Shown here: positions 32,123-40,954 of the stretch, piece by piece | Position numbering within the stretch: the first letter of the stretch is position 1 | Layout of the letters: the number at the start of each line of letters is the position of its first letter | Position numbers and translations under genes: made by a program | The notes under the pieces: generated by a model | Told to the model about the DNA's origin: nothing | What the model saw: the letters and a program-made list of their open reading frames with translations, nothing else | Database searches by the model: none | NCBI GenBank assembly: GCA_937961665.1 | Contig: CALGMO010000102.1 | Span: 1 to 49,808, forward strand | Reading direction: 5' to 3' | From: an uncultured Fimbriimonadaceae bacterium | GTDB taxonomy: Bacteria > Armatimonadota > Fimbriimonadia > Fimbriimonadales > Fimbriimonadaceae | Length of the DNA stretch: 49,808 nucleotides

Positions 32123-33769
32123 ATGAACAACCTCGAGATCGCGCAGAGCGCCAAGCTGAGGCCGATCGAGCAGATCGCCGAGGAGGCGGGCCTCTCCGCC
32201 CGGGACATCCTGCCGTACGGTCGCTCGATGGCCAAGCTGACCGACGAGGCGATCGAAGCCGCCCGCAGCCGTCCGCAAGGCAAGCTGATCCTGGTCACCG
32301 CCATCACGCCGACCCCCGCCGGCGAGGGCAAGACGACCACCACCATCGGTTTGGCCCAAGGCCTCCGGCGGCTCGGCCGCAGCGCCATCCCCGCCACGAG
32401 AGAACCCGCGCTCGGGCCGATCTTCGGCATCAAGGGCGGCGCCTGCGGCGGAGGCTACAGCCAAGTGCTGCCGATGGAGGAGATCAACCTCTTCTTCACC
32501 GGGGACTTCCCCGCCGTGGCGGCGGCCCACAACCTGCTGTCGGCGATGCTCGACGCGCACATCCACAACGGAAACTCGCTGGGGATCGACGTGCGCAGCG
32601 TCTTCTGGCCCCGGACGGTGGACATGAACGACCGTGCCCTCCGCCAGATCGTGGTCGGTCTCGGCGGCAGGGCCAACGGGTTCCCTCGGGAGGACGGGTT
32701 CGTCGTCACGCCGGCCAGCGAGGTGATGGCCACCCTGTGCCTGTCGCGTTCCCTGGACGAGCTGAAGCGCCGGCTCGGGTGCATCATCGTGGCCGAGCGG
32801 ACCGACCGCACGCCCGTCACGGCGCGCGACCTGCAGGCCAACGGCGCGATGGCCGCGCTGCTCCGCGACGCGATCAAGCCGAACCTGGTGCAGACCATCG
32901 AGGGCGGGCCGGCGTTCGTGCACGGAGGGCCGTTCGGCAACATCGCCCACGGCTGCTCGTCGATCGTCGCCACCGAATGCGGGCTCGGCTTGGCCGACTA
33001 CCTCGTCACCGAGGCCGGGTTCGGATCCGACCTGGGAGGCGAGAAGTTTCTGAACATCGTGTGTCGCCAGCTCGGGCGTGGGCCGGACGCCATCGTTCTG
33101 GTGGCCACCATCCGGGCCCTGAAGCACCACGGCGGTTCGGCCGACCTGCGCGGCCTCGAGACGGGGCTCGGCAACCTGTTCCGGCACATCGCCCATCTGC
33201 GCCACTACGGCCCGCCCATCGTGGTGGCAGTCAACCGATTCCCCAGCGACACGCCCGAGGAGTTCGAACTGGTCCGGGAAGCGTGCGCCTCGGTCGGGGT
33301 CGACGCGGTCTGGGCCGACCCGTTCGGTCGGGGCGGCGAAGGCTGCCTCGAACTCGCGGAGCGGGTTGTGGGTCTGGCGGCCCAGCCGTCCGAGTTCCGG
33401 CACCTCTACCCCACCGACATTCCGCTGGACCGGATGATCGAGACGATCGCCAAGAAGGTCTATGGAGCGGCCTCGGTCGCCATCGACCTGCCGGCCCAGC
33501 GCCGCCTGAAGTGGGCTCTGGAGCACCGGTGCAGCCTCGACATGGTGGTCTGCATCGCGAAGACGCAGTACAGCTTCTCGCAGGACCCCAAGCTGCTCAA
33601 CGCCCCCGAGGACTTCGAGATCGAGATCCGCGAGGCACGGCCCTCGGCGGGAGCCGGCTTCGTGGTGGCGCTCGCGGGCGACATCATGCTGATGCCGGGG
33701 CTGGGCAAGGAGCCGAACGCGGTTAAGATCGACGTGGACGAGCGGGGCCGCCTCACGGGCCTGTTCTGA
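32123..33769 (+). CDS. fhs: Formate--tetrahydrofolate ligase
   Basis: 548 residues, the standard length. TPTPAGEGKTTTTIGLAQGL is the ATP-binding P-loop block, TREPALGPIFGIKGGACGGGYSQVLPMEEINLFFTGD (about residues 92-128) is the fhs signature region, and EAGFGSDLGGEKFLNIVCR is another hallmark. It makes 10-formyl-THF from formate and THF, the donor used by PurN (also in this window). No Shine-Dalgarno is seen. CACAAT six bases before the ATG could be its own -10 box. Confidence 0.96.
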   Translation: MNNLEIAQSAKLRPIEQIAEEAGLSARDILPYGRSMAKLTDEAIEAARSRPQGKLILVTAITPTPAGEGKTTTTIGLAQGLRRLGRSAIPATREPALGPIFGIKGGACGGGYSQVLPMEEINLFFTGDFPAVAAAHNLLSAMLDAHIHNGNSLGIDVRSVFWPRTVDMNDRALRQIVVGLGGRANGFPREDGFVVTPASEVMATLCLSRSLDELKRRLGCIIVAERTDRTPVTARDLQANGAMAALLRDAIKPNLVQTIEGGPAFVHGGPFGNIAHGCSSIVATECGLGLADYLVTEAGFGSDLGGEKFLNIVCRQLGRGPDAIVLVATIRALKHHGGSADLRGLETGLGNLFRHIAHLRHYGPPIVVAVNRFPSDTPEEFELVREACASVGVDAVWADPFGRGGEGCLELAERVVGLAAQPSEFRHLYPTDIPLDRMIETIAKKVYGAASVAIDLPAQRRLKWALEHRCSLDMVVCIAKTQYSFSQDPKLLNAPEDFEIEIREARPSAGAGFVVALAGDIMLMPGLGKEPNAVKIDVDERGRLTGLF

Positions 33770-33815
33770 GACCGCCGACGAGCGGCCCGAGAAACCAGTA
33801 TCATCCAAGGCGGAA

Positions 33816-34700
33816 GTGTCCCTCGCCGCCCGCCCGCTGCACGCCCTGCTCGTGTTCCTCGAGATGGTGAAGATCGAGCACTCGATCTTCGCCCTCCCGT
33901 TCGCGATGCTGGGCATGATGTGGGCCGCGGACGGCTGGCCAGGGTGGGCCAAGTTCGGTTGGATCGTCGCGGCGATGGTCGGCGCGCGCAGCGCCGCCAT
34001 GGCCTACAACCGCATCGCCGACCGCGACATCGACGCGCTCAACCCACGCACGAGGGGCCGCGCCCTGCCGGCGGGTCTTCTTCGGCCGAGCGAGGCCTTC
34101 GCGTTCTTCTGGGCCAGCGTGGCGCTGTTCGTGCTCAGTGCGGCGATGCTCAACCGCCTGGCCCTCGCGCTGTGTCCTGTGGCTCTGATCGTCACGCTGG
34201 GCTACAGCCACACCAAGCGGTTCACGCCGCTGTCGCACTTCGTCCTCGGTCTGAGTCTGGGCATCGCGCCCGCCGCCGCGTGGATCGGCGTGCGAGGCGA
34301 CCTGGACCCCCGGATCGGCTGGCTGACGGCTGCGGTGCTGCTCTGGACCGCGGGCTTCGACATCATCTACTCTCTCCAAGACGACCGCTTCGACGCCGAA
34401 CACGGTCTGCGCTCGCTGCCCCAGACGCTCGGAAGGCGGCGGGCGCTGCTGGTTTCCCGCCTTTGTCACGCGGCCTCCGTGGTCTGCCTCGCCGCCGCGG
34501 GCTTCGCGCTGGGTGCCGGAGCCCTGTACTTCGTCGGCGTGGGCGCGGCGGCCCTGCTTCTGGCCTACGAGCAGAGCCTGGTCCGCCCGGACGATCTCAG
34601 TCGGGTCGACATGGCGTTCTTCACCCTCAACGGATACGTTTCCATCGGATTGTTCCTGTTCGCCTTGGCGGACCAGGTTCTTCGGAGGTCGGCGGCTTGA
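33816..34700 (+). CDS. UbiA-family prenyltransferase, probably menaquinone (MqnP-like)
   Basis: 294 residues, GTG start, about eight membrane spans. The two prenyl-diphosphate/Mg sites are AYNRIADRDIDALNPRTRGR (NxxxDxxxD) and DIIYSLQDDRFDAEHGLRS (YxxxDxxxD type). NPRTxGRxLPAG and YSLQDxxFD are closer to the UbiA branch used in the futalosine menaquinone pathway than to MenA or heme O synthase, but this is a judgement by eye. TATCAT (33799-33804) may be the -10 box. It heads a four-gene run with stop-start overlaps at every junction. Confidence 0.82.
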   Translation: MSLAARPLHALLVFLEMVKIEHSIFALPFAMLGMMWAADGWPGWAKFGWIVAAMVGARSAAMAYNRIADRDIDALNPRTRGRALPAGLLRPSEAFAFFWASVALFVLSAAMLNRLALALCPVALIVTLGYSHTKRFTPLSHFVLGLSLGIAPAAAWIGVRGDLDPRIGWLTAAVLLWTAGFDIIYSLQDDRFDAEHGLRSLPQTLGRRRALLVSRLCHAASVVCLAAAGFALGAGALYFVGVGAAALLLAYEQSLVRPDDLSRVDMAFFTLNGYVSIGLFLFALADQVLRRSAA

Positions 34701-35323
34701 GCAGGGTTCTGGGACGGACCAACGAGGCCTGGCCCGACACGTGGCTCCGGCCGGTTCCCTCGTCGGAGTGGAGCGAGACGCTCCGGACGCTGGCGGAGAC
34801 GGAGGCCACGTTGGACGTTTCGGCCTCCACGGGCCTGTGGTGCCACGGCCTGCTGGAGCACCGCGGACGGCTCGTCGTGGTCGGCGACACCGACCTGGGC
34901 TCACTGCGGGCCGAGGCCGTCGCCGACACCCTCACGGCGGACCTCATCCAGACCCTCAGCTGCATGGCGGGACGGCGACCGGACCTGTGGTTCCTGCGGG
35001 TGCGAACGCCGGTGAGCGCCGAGTCGGCCCGCCCGGCCTTCGAGGTTCTGGAGACGGCTCGACAGGACGGCGTCTTCCGGTTCCTCGGGCTGTTCGCCGA
35101 CGGCTCTGCGGACGCCGCCCTCTCCGTGTGGGCGCTCCACGACGCCTTCGACGTGCTCCTCCTTCCCGAGGGGCTGTCTGGCGAGGGAGAGCTTCGATCG
35201 CTGGCGGCGAGGCGCCGCGTCGGGGTGGTGCGCCTCGGAGAGCATGCCGAGCCGGGCGACTGCCGGATCGTTCCGGTCGCTTCGGCGGCCGAGGCCCGGA
35301 GATACGCGGGAGGTTCGATGTGA
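34697..35323 (+). CDS. Uncharacterised protein, weakly aldo/keto-reductase-like
   Basis: 208 residues. The best start is TTG at 34697, overlapping the ubiA stop (TTGA). Residues about 75-150 (PDLWFLRVRTPVSAESARPAF, EVLETARQDGVFRFLGLFADG, FDVLLLPEG) follow the order seen in aldo/keto reductases (DxxxLH ... L..l..eGKiRxiGvS ... fDvvq). The N-terminal half with the catalytic Tyr/Lys is not present. It may be a half-barrel remnant or a distant non-enzymatic relative. It is not UbiX. Function unknown; coupling to ubiA suggests a link with quinone synthesis. Confidence 0.65.
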   Translation: MSRVLGRTNEAWPDTWLRPVPSSEWSETLRTLAETEATLDVSASTGLWCHGLLEHRGRLVVVGDTDLGSLRAEAVADTLTADLIQTLSCMAGRRPDLWFLRVRTPVSAESARPAFEVLETARQDGVFRFLGLFADGSADAALSVWALHDAFDVLLLPEGLSGEGELRSLAARRRVGVVRLGEHAEPGDCRIVPVASAAEARRYAGGSM

Positions 35324-35568
35324 CCGAGCAGGAGTTCTTGGGCTTCACCGGCTACGTGCAGTGGCTCGTGTTGGCGCTGGTTGCCGTCAATCTGTTGCTG
35401 ATCCCCCGCCGCGGCGCCCAGGCGGTCTGGATGGCGTGCTCGGGAGCGTTCCTGTTCCTCGCCCTGTGGCTCCGAACGCAGCCGGTGCCGGCTCTCGCCA
35501 GCCAAGCCTGCTGGATCGGGGTGATCGTCTGCCTCATCGGCCACCGCCGGAGCGCCCGCAAGCAGTGA
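35320..35568 (+). CDS. Small membrane protein, function unknown
   Basis: 82 residues, GTG start overlapping the previous stop (GTGA). Three predicted membrane spans at about 11-28, 35-52 and 59-75, ending in a basic tail HRRSARKQ. Its own stop overlaps the GTG of the next gene. No family recognised. The overlaps at both ends and the clear hydrophobic pattern argue that it is a real gene. Confidence 0.7.
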   Translation: MTEQEFLGFTGYVQWLVLALVAVNLLLIPRRGAQAVWMACSGAFLFLALWLRTQPVPALASQACWIGVIVCLIGHRRSARKQ

Positions 35569-37082
35569 AGGAAGAGGCCGTCGTCTACCGCAACGCTCAC
35601 GACCCCCTGCGTGACGAAACGAGGGATGTGTGGGTCGTCCGGGGCCGGATCGCGGAGGGACCGGTGCCCGGAGCGCGGGCAGTGGACCTTCGCGGGGCGC
35701 CCCTGCGACCGAAGTTCGTAGACCCGCACGCGCACGTGCTGCCGATGGGGTTGGACCTCGTCCGACCTTCTGTCGCCGGGTGTGCCAGCCGCGAGGAGAT
35801 CCTCGACCGTCTTCGCGACGCACTGAATCTCGTCGCGCGCGGAGACTGGCTCGTCGCGGCGGGCTACGACCCGAATCGGCTGAGCGAGAGCGAGTCCCTC
35901 TCGCTGGACGACCTCGATCGGCTCTCGACCGACGTTCCGATCGTTCTCCGGCACGTCAGCGGGCACGGGAGTCTGGTCAATTCGGCCGTGCTGCGGATCG
36001 CCGGCATCGACGACCAGACTCCGGACCCGCCGGGCGGCAGGATCGGCCGAAGAGCGGACGGACGACCGAACGGCTGGCTGCTCGAGCGCGCGCAGGAGGC
36101 CCTCCGCAAGGTGGCTCCCAAAGAGGACGTCGAGACGATGGCGAGGGCGGTGCTGCGGGCCTGCCAGAAGCTCTCCGAGATGGGCATCGGCACGGTCGCC
36201 GACATGATGACCGGCTACTACGACCTGCGCCGCGAGCTCCGCGCCTACGCGCTGGCGGCCCGAAGGGGGTGCCCCGTGCGGCTTCGTCTCTACCTGCAAT
36301 GGTCCGCCGTGTTCGGACCCAAGGCCCGGCACGGGTGGGAGGAGGACTTGGTCGACGCCGACCCCTCGCGGTGCCGCGTGGCGGGCATCAAGGTGTTCGC
36401 GGACGGCGCACTGGGGGCGCGCACCGCCGCGATCCGGGGCGCTTACCTGGGAGACCCGACTCCGCCCAGCGGCTGGAGCGGGGTCCTCACCTACCGTCCC
36501 GCCCGCCTGCGCGAGATGGTTCGCCGCGCGCACGAGGCTGGATGGAGCGTCGCGATCCACGCCATCGGAGACCACGCCCTGGACTTGGCGATGCAGGCCC
36601 TGCGGGAGACCGGCGAGCCCTCGCGCCACCGCATCGAGCACGCGATGATCGCCGACGAGCGACAGATCGGGGAGCTGGCCCGACTCGGGTGCCGGGTCTG
36701 CGTCCAGCCCGAGTTCTTGGCCGATTTCGCAGAAGCGTACGCGCAGAGCCTGGGGCCGGAGCGGATGGCCCGCCTGAACCCGCTGGGCTCGATGCACCGC
36801 GCCGGCGTCCGCCTCTGCCTGGGCAGCGACCGGCCGATCTGCAAGGGTGACCCAGAGGATTACGTCCGACTGGCGACCCACCGACCGCCGGGCTTCGACC
36901 CAGAGGAGCGCCTCGACCCGCGCACCGCGTACGCCGCGGCGACGAAGGAGGCCGCCGCCGCGCTGGGCGACGCGGACCTCGGGTCGCTCGAACCCGGCTC
37001 CTGGGCCGACCTGCTCGCCGACCCGGCCTCCGGCCTCAACCCTTCCGAACGCGGTCCCGAATCGCGATCAGACGCTTCATGA
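35565..37082 (+). CDS. Amidohydrolase, YtcJ-like (Amidohydro_3)
   Basis: 505 residues, GTG start overlapping the upstream stop (GTGA). Metal-site motifs: FVDPHAHVLPMG (HxH), IKVFADGALGARTAAIRG (the YtcJ K..xDGslGsrtA block), SVAIHAIGDHALDLAMQAL (His), HRIEHAMIAD (His) and CLGSDRPI (Asp). The family hydrolyses N-formyl or amide substrates of varied kind; the substrate here is unknown. The last 47 bases overlap the convergent araB gene. The start is supported by the overlap pattern, since the N-terminus carries the small beta-sandwich strand before HxH. Confidence 0.85.
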   Translation: MKEEAVVYRNAHDPLRDETRDVWVVRGRIAEGPVPGARAVDLRGAPLRPKFVDPHAHVLPMGLDLVRPSVAGCASREEILDRLRDALNLVARGDWLVAAGYDPNRLSESESLSLDDLDRLSTDVPIVLRHVSGHGSLVNSAVLRIAGIDDQTPDPPGGRIGRRADGRPNGWLLERAQEALRKVAPKEDVETMARAVLRACQKLSEMGIGTVADMMTGYYDLRRELRAYALAARRGCPVRLRLYLQWSAVFGPKARHGWEEDLVDADPSRCRVAGIKVFADGALGARTAAIRGAYLGDPTPPSGWSGVLTYRPARLREMVRRAHEAGWSVAIHAIGDHALDLAMQALRETGEPSRHRIEHAMIADERQIGELARLGCRVCVQPEFLADFAEAYAQSLGPERMARLNPLGSMHRAGVRLCLGSDRPICKGDPEDYVRLATHRPPGFDPEERLDPRTAYAAATKEAAAALGDADLGSLEPGSWADLLADPASGLNPSERGPESRSDAS

Positions 37083-38721
37083 CGGGGTACAGCCCGCCGG
37101 AGTGCGTCTTCGTGCCGAAGGCGTCGTGCAGCTCCCGGTACAGGCCGTAAAGCTCGGCGTAGACCGCGGCGTTCTCCGGGACTGGCTCGTACACGGTGTC
37201 CTTCAGTCCCGTCATCCGGGCCTGCGCGGCCTCCGCGCTCGGATAGACGCCGGCCACGACCGCGCCGAAGATCGCCGCCCCCAGCGCGCACGTCTGCGAC
37301 GAGCGGCTGAGCCGGAAAGGACGGTTGCAGACGTCCGCGAAGACCTGCATGGCGAACGGGTTCTTCTCGGGGATCCCTCCGCCGGCGACGATCGACTCGA
37401 TTCCCACTCCGTACTCCTCGAAGCGCTCAATGATGCGGAGCGAGCCGAAGGCGGTGGCCTCGACGAGGGCCCGGTACACCTCCGGCGCCGACGTGTGGAG
37501 CGTCTGGCCGATCAGCAGGCCCGTGAGCAGCGGGTCGACGAGGATCGTGCGGTTGCCGTTGTTCCAGTCGAGGGCGAGCAGGCCGGATTCGCCGGGCTTC
37601 AGCCTCGCGGCGGCCTCGCTGAGCAGCCGGTGCGGATCCGCGGCGTATTCCTGCGGGCACAGCTCGCTGACGAACCAGTTGTACACGTCACCCATCGCCG
37701 ACTGGCCCGCCTCCAGGCCGAGCATCCCGGGCAGGATGGAGCCCGGCACGATGCCGCACAGGCCGGGAATGTCGGGCGCCCGTTCGGCGACGGTCATGTC
37801 GCAGGAGCTCGTGCCCATGATCTTGACCAGCACTCCCGGTCGGACCCCCGATCCGACGGCGCCCATGTGGGCGTCGAACGCCCCCACCGCCACGGGCGTT
37901 CCGTCCGCCAGACCGGTCTTCGCGGCCCACTCCGCCGAGAGCCTGCCCGCAGGCCGATCCGAGGGCACGGCCTGGTCGTACAGACGATCGCGAAGCTCCG
38001 CCAGCTCGGGAGCCAGCTTGGCCAGGAACTCCCTGCTGGGGAGGCCTCCCCACTCGGCGTGATACATGGCCTTGTGGCCGGCCGCGCACACGCCCCGCAC
38101 CACGCGCTCCGGCTTCGCGTTGCCCGTGACCCACGCCGGCACGAAGTCGGCGAACTCGACCCAGCTGTAGGCGGCATCGAACACCCTCGGCGACGTGCGG
38201 AGGCAGTGCAGAACCTTGGACCAGAACCACTCGGACGAGTAGGTTCCGCCGCACTTGGCTAGGTACGGGTAGCCGCCCTTCTCGGCCAGTTCGGTGATCT
38301 CCGCGGCCTCGGCGAACGAGGTGTGGTCCTTCCACAGCCACGCCATGGCCGCCAATTCGTTTCGGAACTCGTCGTGGAAGGAAAGCGGCACGCCGTCTCG
38401 GTCCACGGGAATGGGGGTGGAACCGGTGGTGTCCACGCCGATGCCGACGATCTGCGCGGGATCGAAGCCCGGCTCGGTCTGGCGGGCGATCGCCACCGCC
38501 TCGCGGACGGCCGTCTCGAAGCCCAGCAGGTAGTCGGCGGGGTTCTGACGGGCCAGGTTGGGGTCCTTCGGGTCGAGCAGAATGCCCTCCTCGCCCGAGG
38601 GGTAGGGGAAGACGAAGGTGGCGACCTCGCGTCCGTCCTCCACGTCGACGATCAGGGACCGCACGCTGTTCGTGCCGTAGTCGAGACCCAGGGCGTATCG
38701 CTTCGTTCCAGCCTCAGCCAT
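37036..38721 (-). CDS. araB: Ribulokinase
   Basis: 561 residues, the AraB length. FGGY-kinase motifs: ALGLDYGTNSVRSLIVDV (phosphate 1), GIGVDTTGSTPIPVD, KIMGTSSCDMTVAE, and the C-terminal VAGGGIPEKNPFAMQVFADV (adenosine site). The long N-terminal insert AWLWKDHT ... AEKGGYPYLAKCGGTYSSEW is specific to ribulokinases. It phosphorylates L-ribulose in arabinose use. araA and araD are not in the window. It converges on the amidohydrolase with a 47-base coding overlap. Confidence 0.92.
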   Translation of the reverse strand: MAEAGTKRYALGLDYGTNSVRSLIVDVEDGREVATFVFPYPSGEEGILLDPKDPNLARQNPADYLLGFETAVREAVAIARQTEPGFDPAQIVGIGVDTTGSTPIPVDRDGVPLSFHDEFRNELAAMAWLWKDHTSFAEAAEITELAEKGGYPYLAKCGGTYSSEWFWSKVLHCLRTSPRVFDAAYSWVEFADFVPAWVTGNAKPERVVRGVCAAGHKAMYHAEWGGLPSREFLAKLAPELAELRDRLYDQAVPSDRPAGRLSAEWAAKTGLADGTPVAVGAFDAHMGAVGSGVRPGVLVKIMGTSSCDMTVAERAPDIPGLCGIVPGSILPGMLGLEAGQSAMGDVYNWFVSELCPQEYAADPHRLLSEAAARLKPGESGLLALDWNNGNRTILVDPLLTGLLIGQTLHTSAPEVYRALVEATAFGSLRIIERFEEYGVGIESIVAGGGIPEKNPFAMQVFADVCNRPFRLSRSSQTCALGAAIFGAVVAGVYPSAEAAQARMTGLKDTVYEPVPENAAVYAELYGLYRELHDAFGTKTHSGGLYPVMKRLIAIRDRVRKG

Positions 38722-38841
38722 CGCAGATCACCGGGTCCATCTTGTTCCGAACCTCCGCCGCATTGCACGCGGATCGGCGTTGGTTTGCGGATTTCACGGC
38801 AGATTCCCAACTTCGATGGACGAAGTGCGAAAACCATGCCC

Positions 38842-38847
38842 TATAGT
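38842..38847 (+). promoter_or_regulatory. Candidate -10 box in the araB / HD-GYP intergenic region
   Basis: TATAGT lies 89 bases before the regulator ATG in a relatively AT-rich patch; no good -35 box is visible. The 214-base gap (38722-38935) holds no gene that I can support. Confidence 0.3.
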
Positions 38848-38935
38848 AGTTTTGCCAGGATGCGCGCTTCCCTGGGATCCCGGGGATCGTCGGCACGGAC
38901 GCCAAGCGAGGGATGCCCGCAACGGAGGAGGTCGC

Positions 38936-40876
38936 ATGGCGGTCGTACCGAAAGCAACCGAGGAGGGAGGATCCGAGGGCGAACCAGTCGCCCGGCGGCT
39001 GAAGGTGCTGCTGGTCGAGGACTCGGAGGACGACGCGTTCCTTCTCACGCGCGCGCTCCGGCAGGGCGGCTTCGAGCCGATCGTGATGAGGGTGCAGACG
39101 TTCGGCGCCCTCTCGGCGTCGCTTCGCCAGCAGGACTGGGACATCGTACTGTCCGATCACAACCTGCCCGGGTTCAGCGCGGAGCAGGCGCTGGAGCTGG
39201 TCCGGGCGCGATTCCCGGAGCTTCCGTTCGTGGTCGTTTCCGGCTGCATCGGCGAGGAGGCTGCCGTGGCGCTCATGCGCGCCGGCGCCCAAGACTACGT
39301 TCTGAAGAACAACCTGGCCAAGCTCGCGCCGGTGGTGGAACGGGAGATCGGCGAGTACCGCACGCGGGTCGAGCGGCAGAAGGTGGAGGCCGCCCGCCGC
39401 GAAGAGCAGGCGATCCATCAGGCGATCCTGGAGAACGCCGCCGAGGGGATCGTGACCTTTCGCGCCGACGGCTCCATCCGCTCCATGAACCGTTGCGCCC
39501 AGCAGATGTTCGGCTACTCCGAGGAGGAGGTGGTCGGCCGGTCCATCCTCGAGCTCATCGCTCCCGCGCAGCGATCCCTGTGCGAGGAGCTGCTGAGCAG
39601 GGTGCGCGATTGCAGGGAGGACCGAGTGGCCCTGTCAGGCTTGGAGGTGTCGGGTCTGCGGCGCGACGGGTCGACCTTCTGCGCCCAGATCAACGCGAGC
39701 GGCGTGCGCCTGCAGGCCGGCTGGTACCTCACGCTGTTCCTTCGCGACGTGTCCGAGCAGAAGCGGGCAGAGAGGCGGATCCGGGAGCAGGTGGACCGCC
39801 TCTCGGCGCTGCGCCGGATCGACCTTGCGATCCACTCGAGCCTGAACCTGAACCTGGTGCTGTCGGTGATCGTGGACCAGGTCGCTACGCAGCTCGGCGC
39901 CGACGCCACGAACGTCCTGCTTCTGGACCGGGCGTCGCACACGCTCACGCACGCCTCGGGTCGGGGGATCGCCTCTCCGGAGCTCCGGCGCGCCTCGTGC
40001 CGCCTCGGGGAGGGGGCGGCCGGGATCGCCGCGCTGCGCAACGACTTCGTCCGTTGGTCGGCCTCCGATCGGTCGATGCTCGGGGCGAGGGAGCGCCTGC
40101 TGGTCGGGGAGGGGCTGCACTTCGGATGGGCGGTCCCACTGGCCTCGAAGGGCGAGGTTCTCGGTGTGATCGAGGCGTTCTTCCGGCAAGAGCCCGAAGC
40201 CCCGGAAGACCGGATCGAGTTCTTCCAGGTCGTCGCCAGCCTGGCGACGATGGCCGTTCAGAGCGCGGAGATGTTCGAGCGGCTCGTGCGAACGAACACC
40301 GAGCTGCAGCTGGCTTACGACCAGACCCTGGTGGGGTGGGCCCAGGTCGTAGACCTCCGCGACCGCGAAACGAAGGGGCACTCCGAGCGGGTGTCCATGG
40401 CCGCCTCCCGACTCGCCCAGGCCTACGGCGTGAGCGACGAGGAGCTGGTTCCCCTGAGGCAGGGCGCGCTCCTGCACGACGTCGGCAAGCTGGCCATCCC
40501 GGACAGAATCCTCCTCAAGCCGGGCCCGCTCTCGGACGAAGAGTGGGTGGAGATGAAGAGGCACCCCGTCTATGCCCACGAATGGCTCTCGGCCATCGAG
40601 TTCCTGCAACCCGCGCTGGACATCCCTTACTGCCACCACGAGAAGTGGGACGGGTCAGGGTATCCGCGGGGCCTGGCGGGCGAGGAGATCCCGCTCTCCG
40701 CGCGGATCTTCGCGGTCGTGGACGTCTGGGACGCGCTGCTCTCGGACAGGCCGTACCGCAGGGCTTGGGAGCCCAAGACCGTGCGGGCCTACATCGCCGA
40801 TCAGTCCGGAAGGCACTTCGATCCGGACGTGGTCCGCTGCTTTCTGGAGATCGAGCCGTCCCTCCCGCGGACCTGA
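38936..40876 (+). CDS. Response regulator with REC, PAS, GAF and HD-GYP domains
   Basis: 646 residues. REC at about 22-140 (VLLVEDSEDDAFL, phospho-acceptor Asp74 in VLSDHNLPG, Lys in DYVLKNNL), of the Rcp1 type. PAS at about 160-270 (AIHQAILENAAEGIVTF, YSEEEVVGRSILELI). GAF at about 300-450. HD-GYP at about 465-640 with HDVGK at 514-518 and HHEKWDGSGYPRG near 567, both intact, so cyclic-di-GMP phosphodiesterase activity is expected. The start at 38936 is fixed by GGAGGAGG 5 bases upstream. The partner histidine kinase is not in the window. Confidence 0.92.
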   Translation: MAVVPKATEEGGSEGEPVARRLKVLLVEDSEDDAFLLTRALRQGGFEPIVMRVQTFGALSASLRQQDWDIVLSDHNLPGFSAEQALELVRARFPELPFVVVSGCIGEEAAVALMRAGAQDYVLKNNLAKLAPVVEREIGEYRTRVERQKVEAARREEQAIHQAILENAAEGIVTFRADGSIRSMNRCAQQMFGYSEEEVVGRSILELIAPAQRSLCEELLSRVRDCREDRVALSGLEVSGLRRDGSTFCAQINASGVRLQAGWYLTLFLRDVSEQKRAERRIREQVDRLSALRRIDLAIHSSLNLNLVLSVIVDQVATQLGADATNVLLLDRASHTLTHASGRGIASPELRRASCRLGEGAAGIAALRNDFVRWSASDRSMLGARERLLVGEGLHFGWAVPLASKGEVLGVIEAFFRQEPEAPEDRIEFFQVVASLATMAVQSAEMFERLVRTNTELQLAYDQTLVGWAQVVDLRDRETKGHSERVSMAASRLAQAYGVSDEELVPLRQGALLHDVGKLAIPDRILLKPGPLSDEEWVEMKRHPVYAHEWLSAIEFLQPALDIPYCHHEKWDGSGYPRGLAGEEIPLSARIFAVVDVWDALLSDRPYRRAWEPKTVRAYIADQSGRHFDPDVVRCFLEIEPSLPRT

Positions 40877-40884
40877 GCCGCTTC

Positions 40885-40913
40885 TAGACAACGGGCGGCG
40901 ATCGCCCTACAAT
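40885..40913 (+). promoter_or_regulatory. Sigma-70 promoter of the glycoside hydrolase gene
   Basis: TAGACA (40885-40890) and TACAAT (40908-40913) are 17 bases apart. The predicted start near 40920 leaves a leader of about 35 bases with a purine-rich ribosome site (AAAGGGGCGGGAT) before the ATG at 40955. Confidence 0.7.
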
Positions 40914-40954
40914 GGTCTGGGCAGCCCTCGCGCGATGCGAGAAAGGGGCGGGAT

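Noticed and set aside
34697-35323. UbiX-type flavin prenyltransferase next to ubiA
   Set aside because: The UbiX N-terminal FMN motif (GITGASG) and other blocks are absent; the text looks more like a partial AKR.
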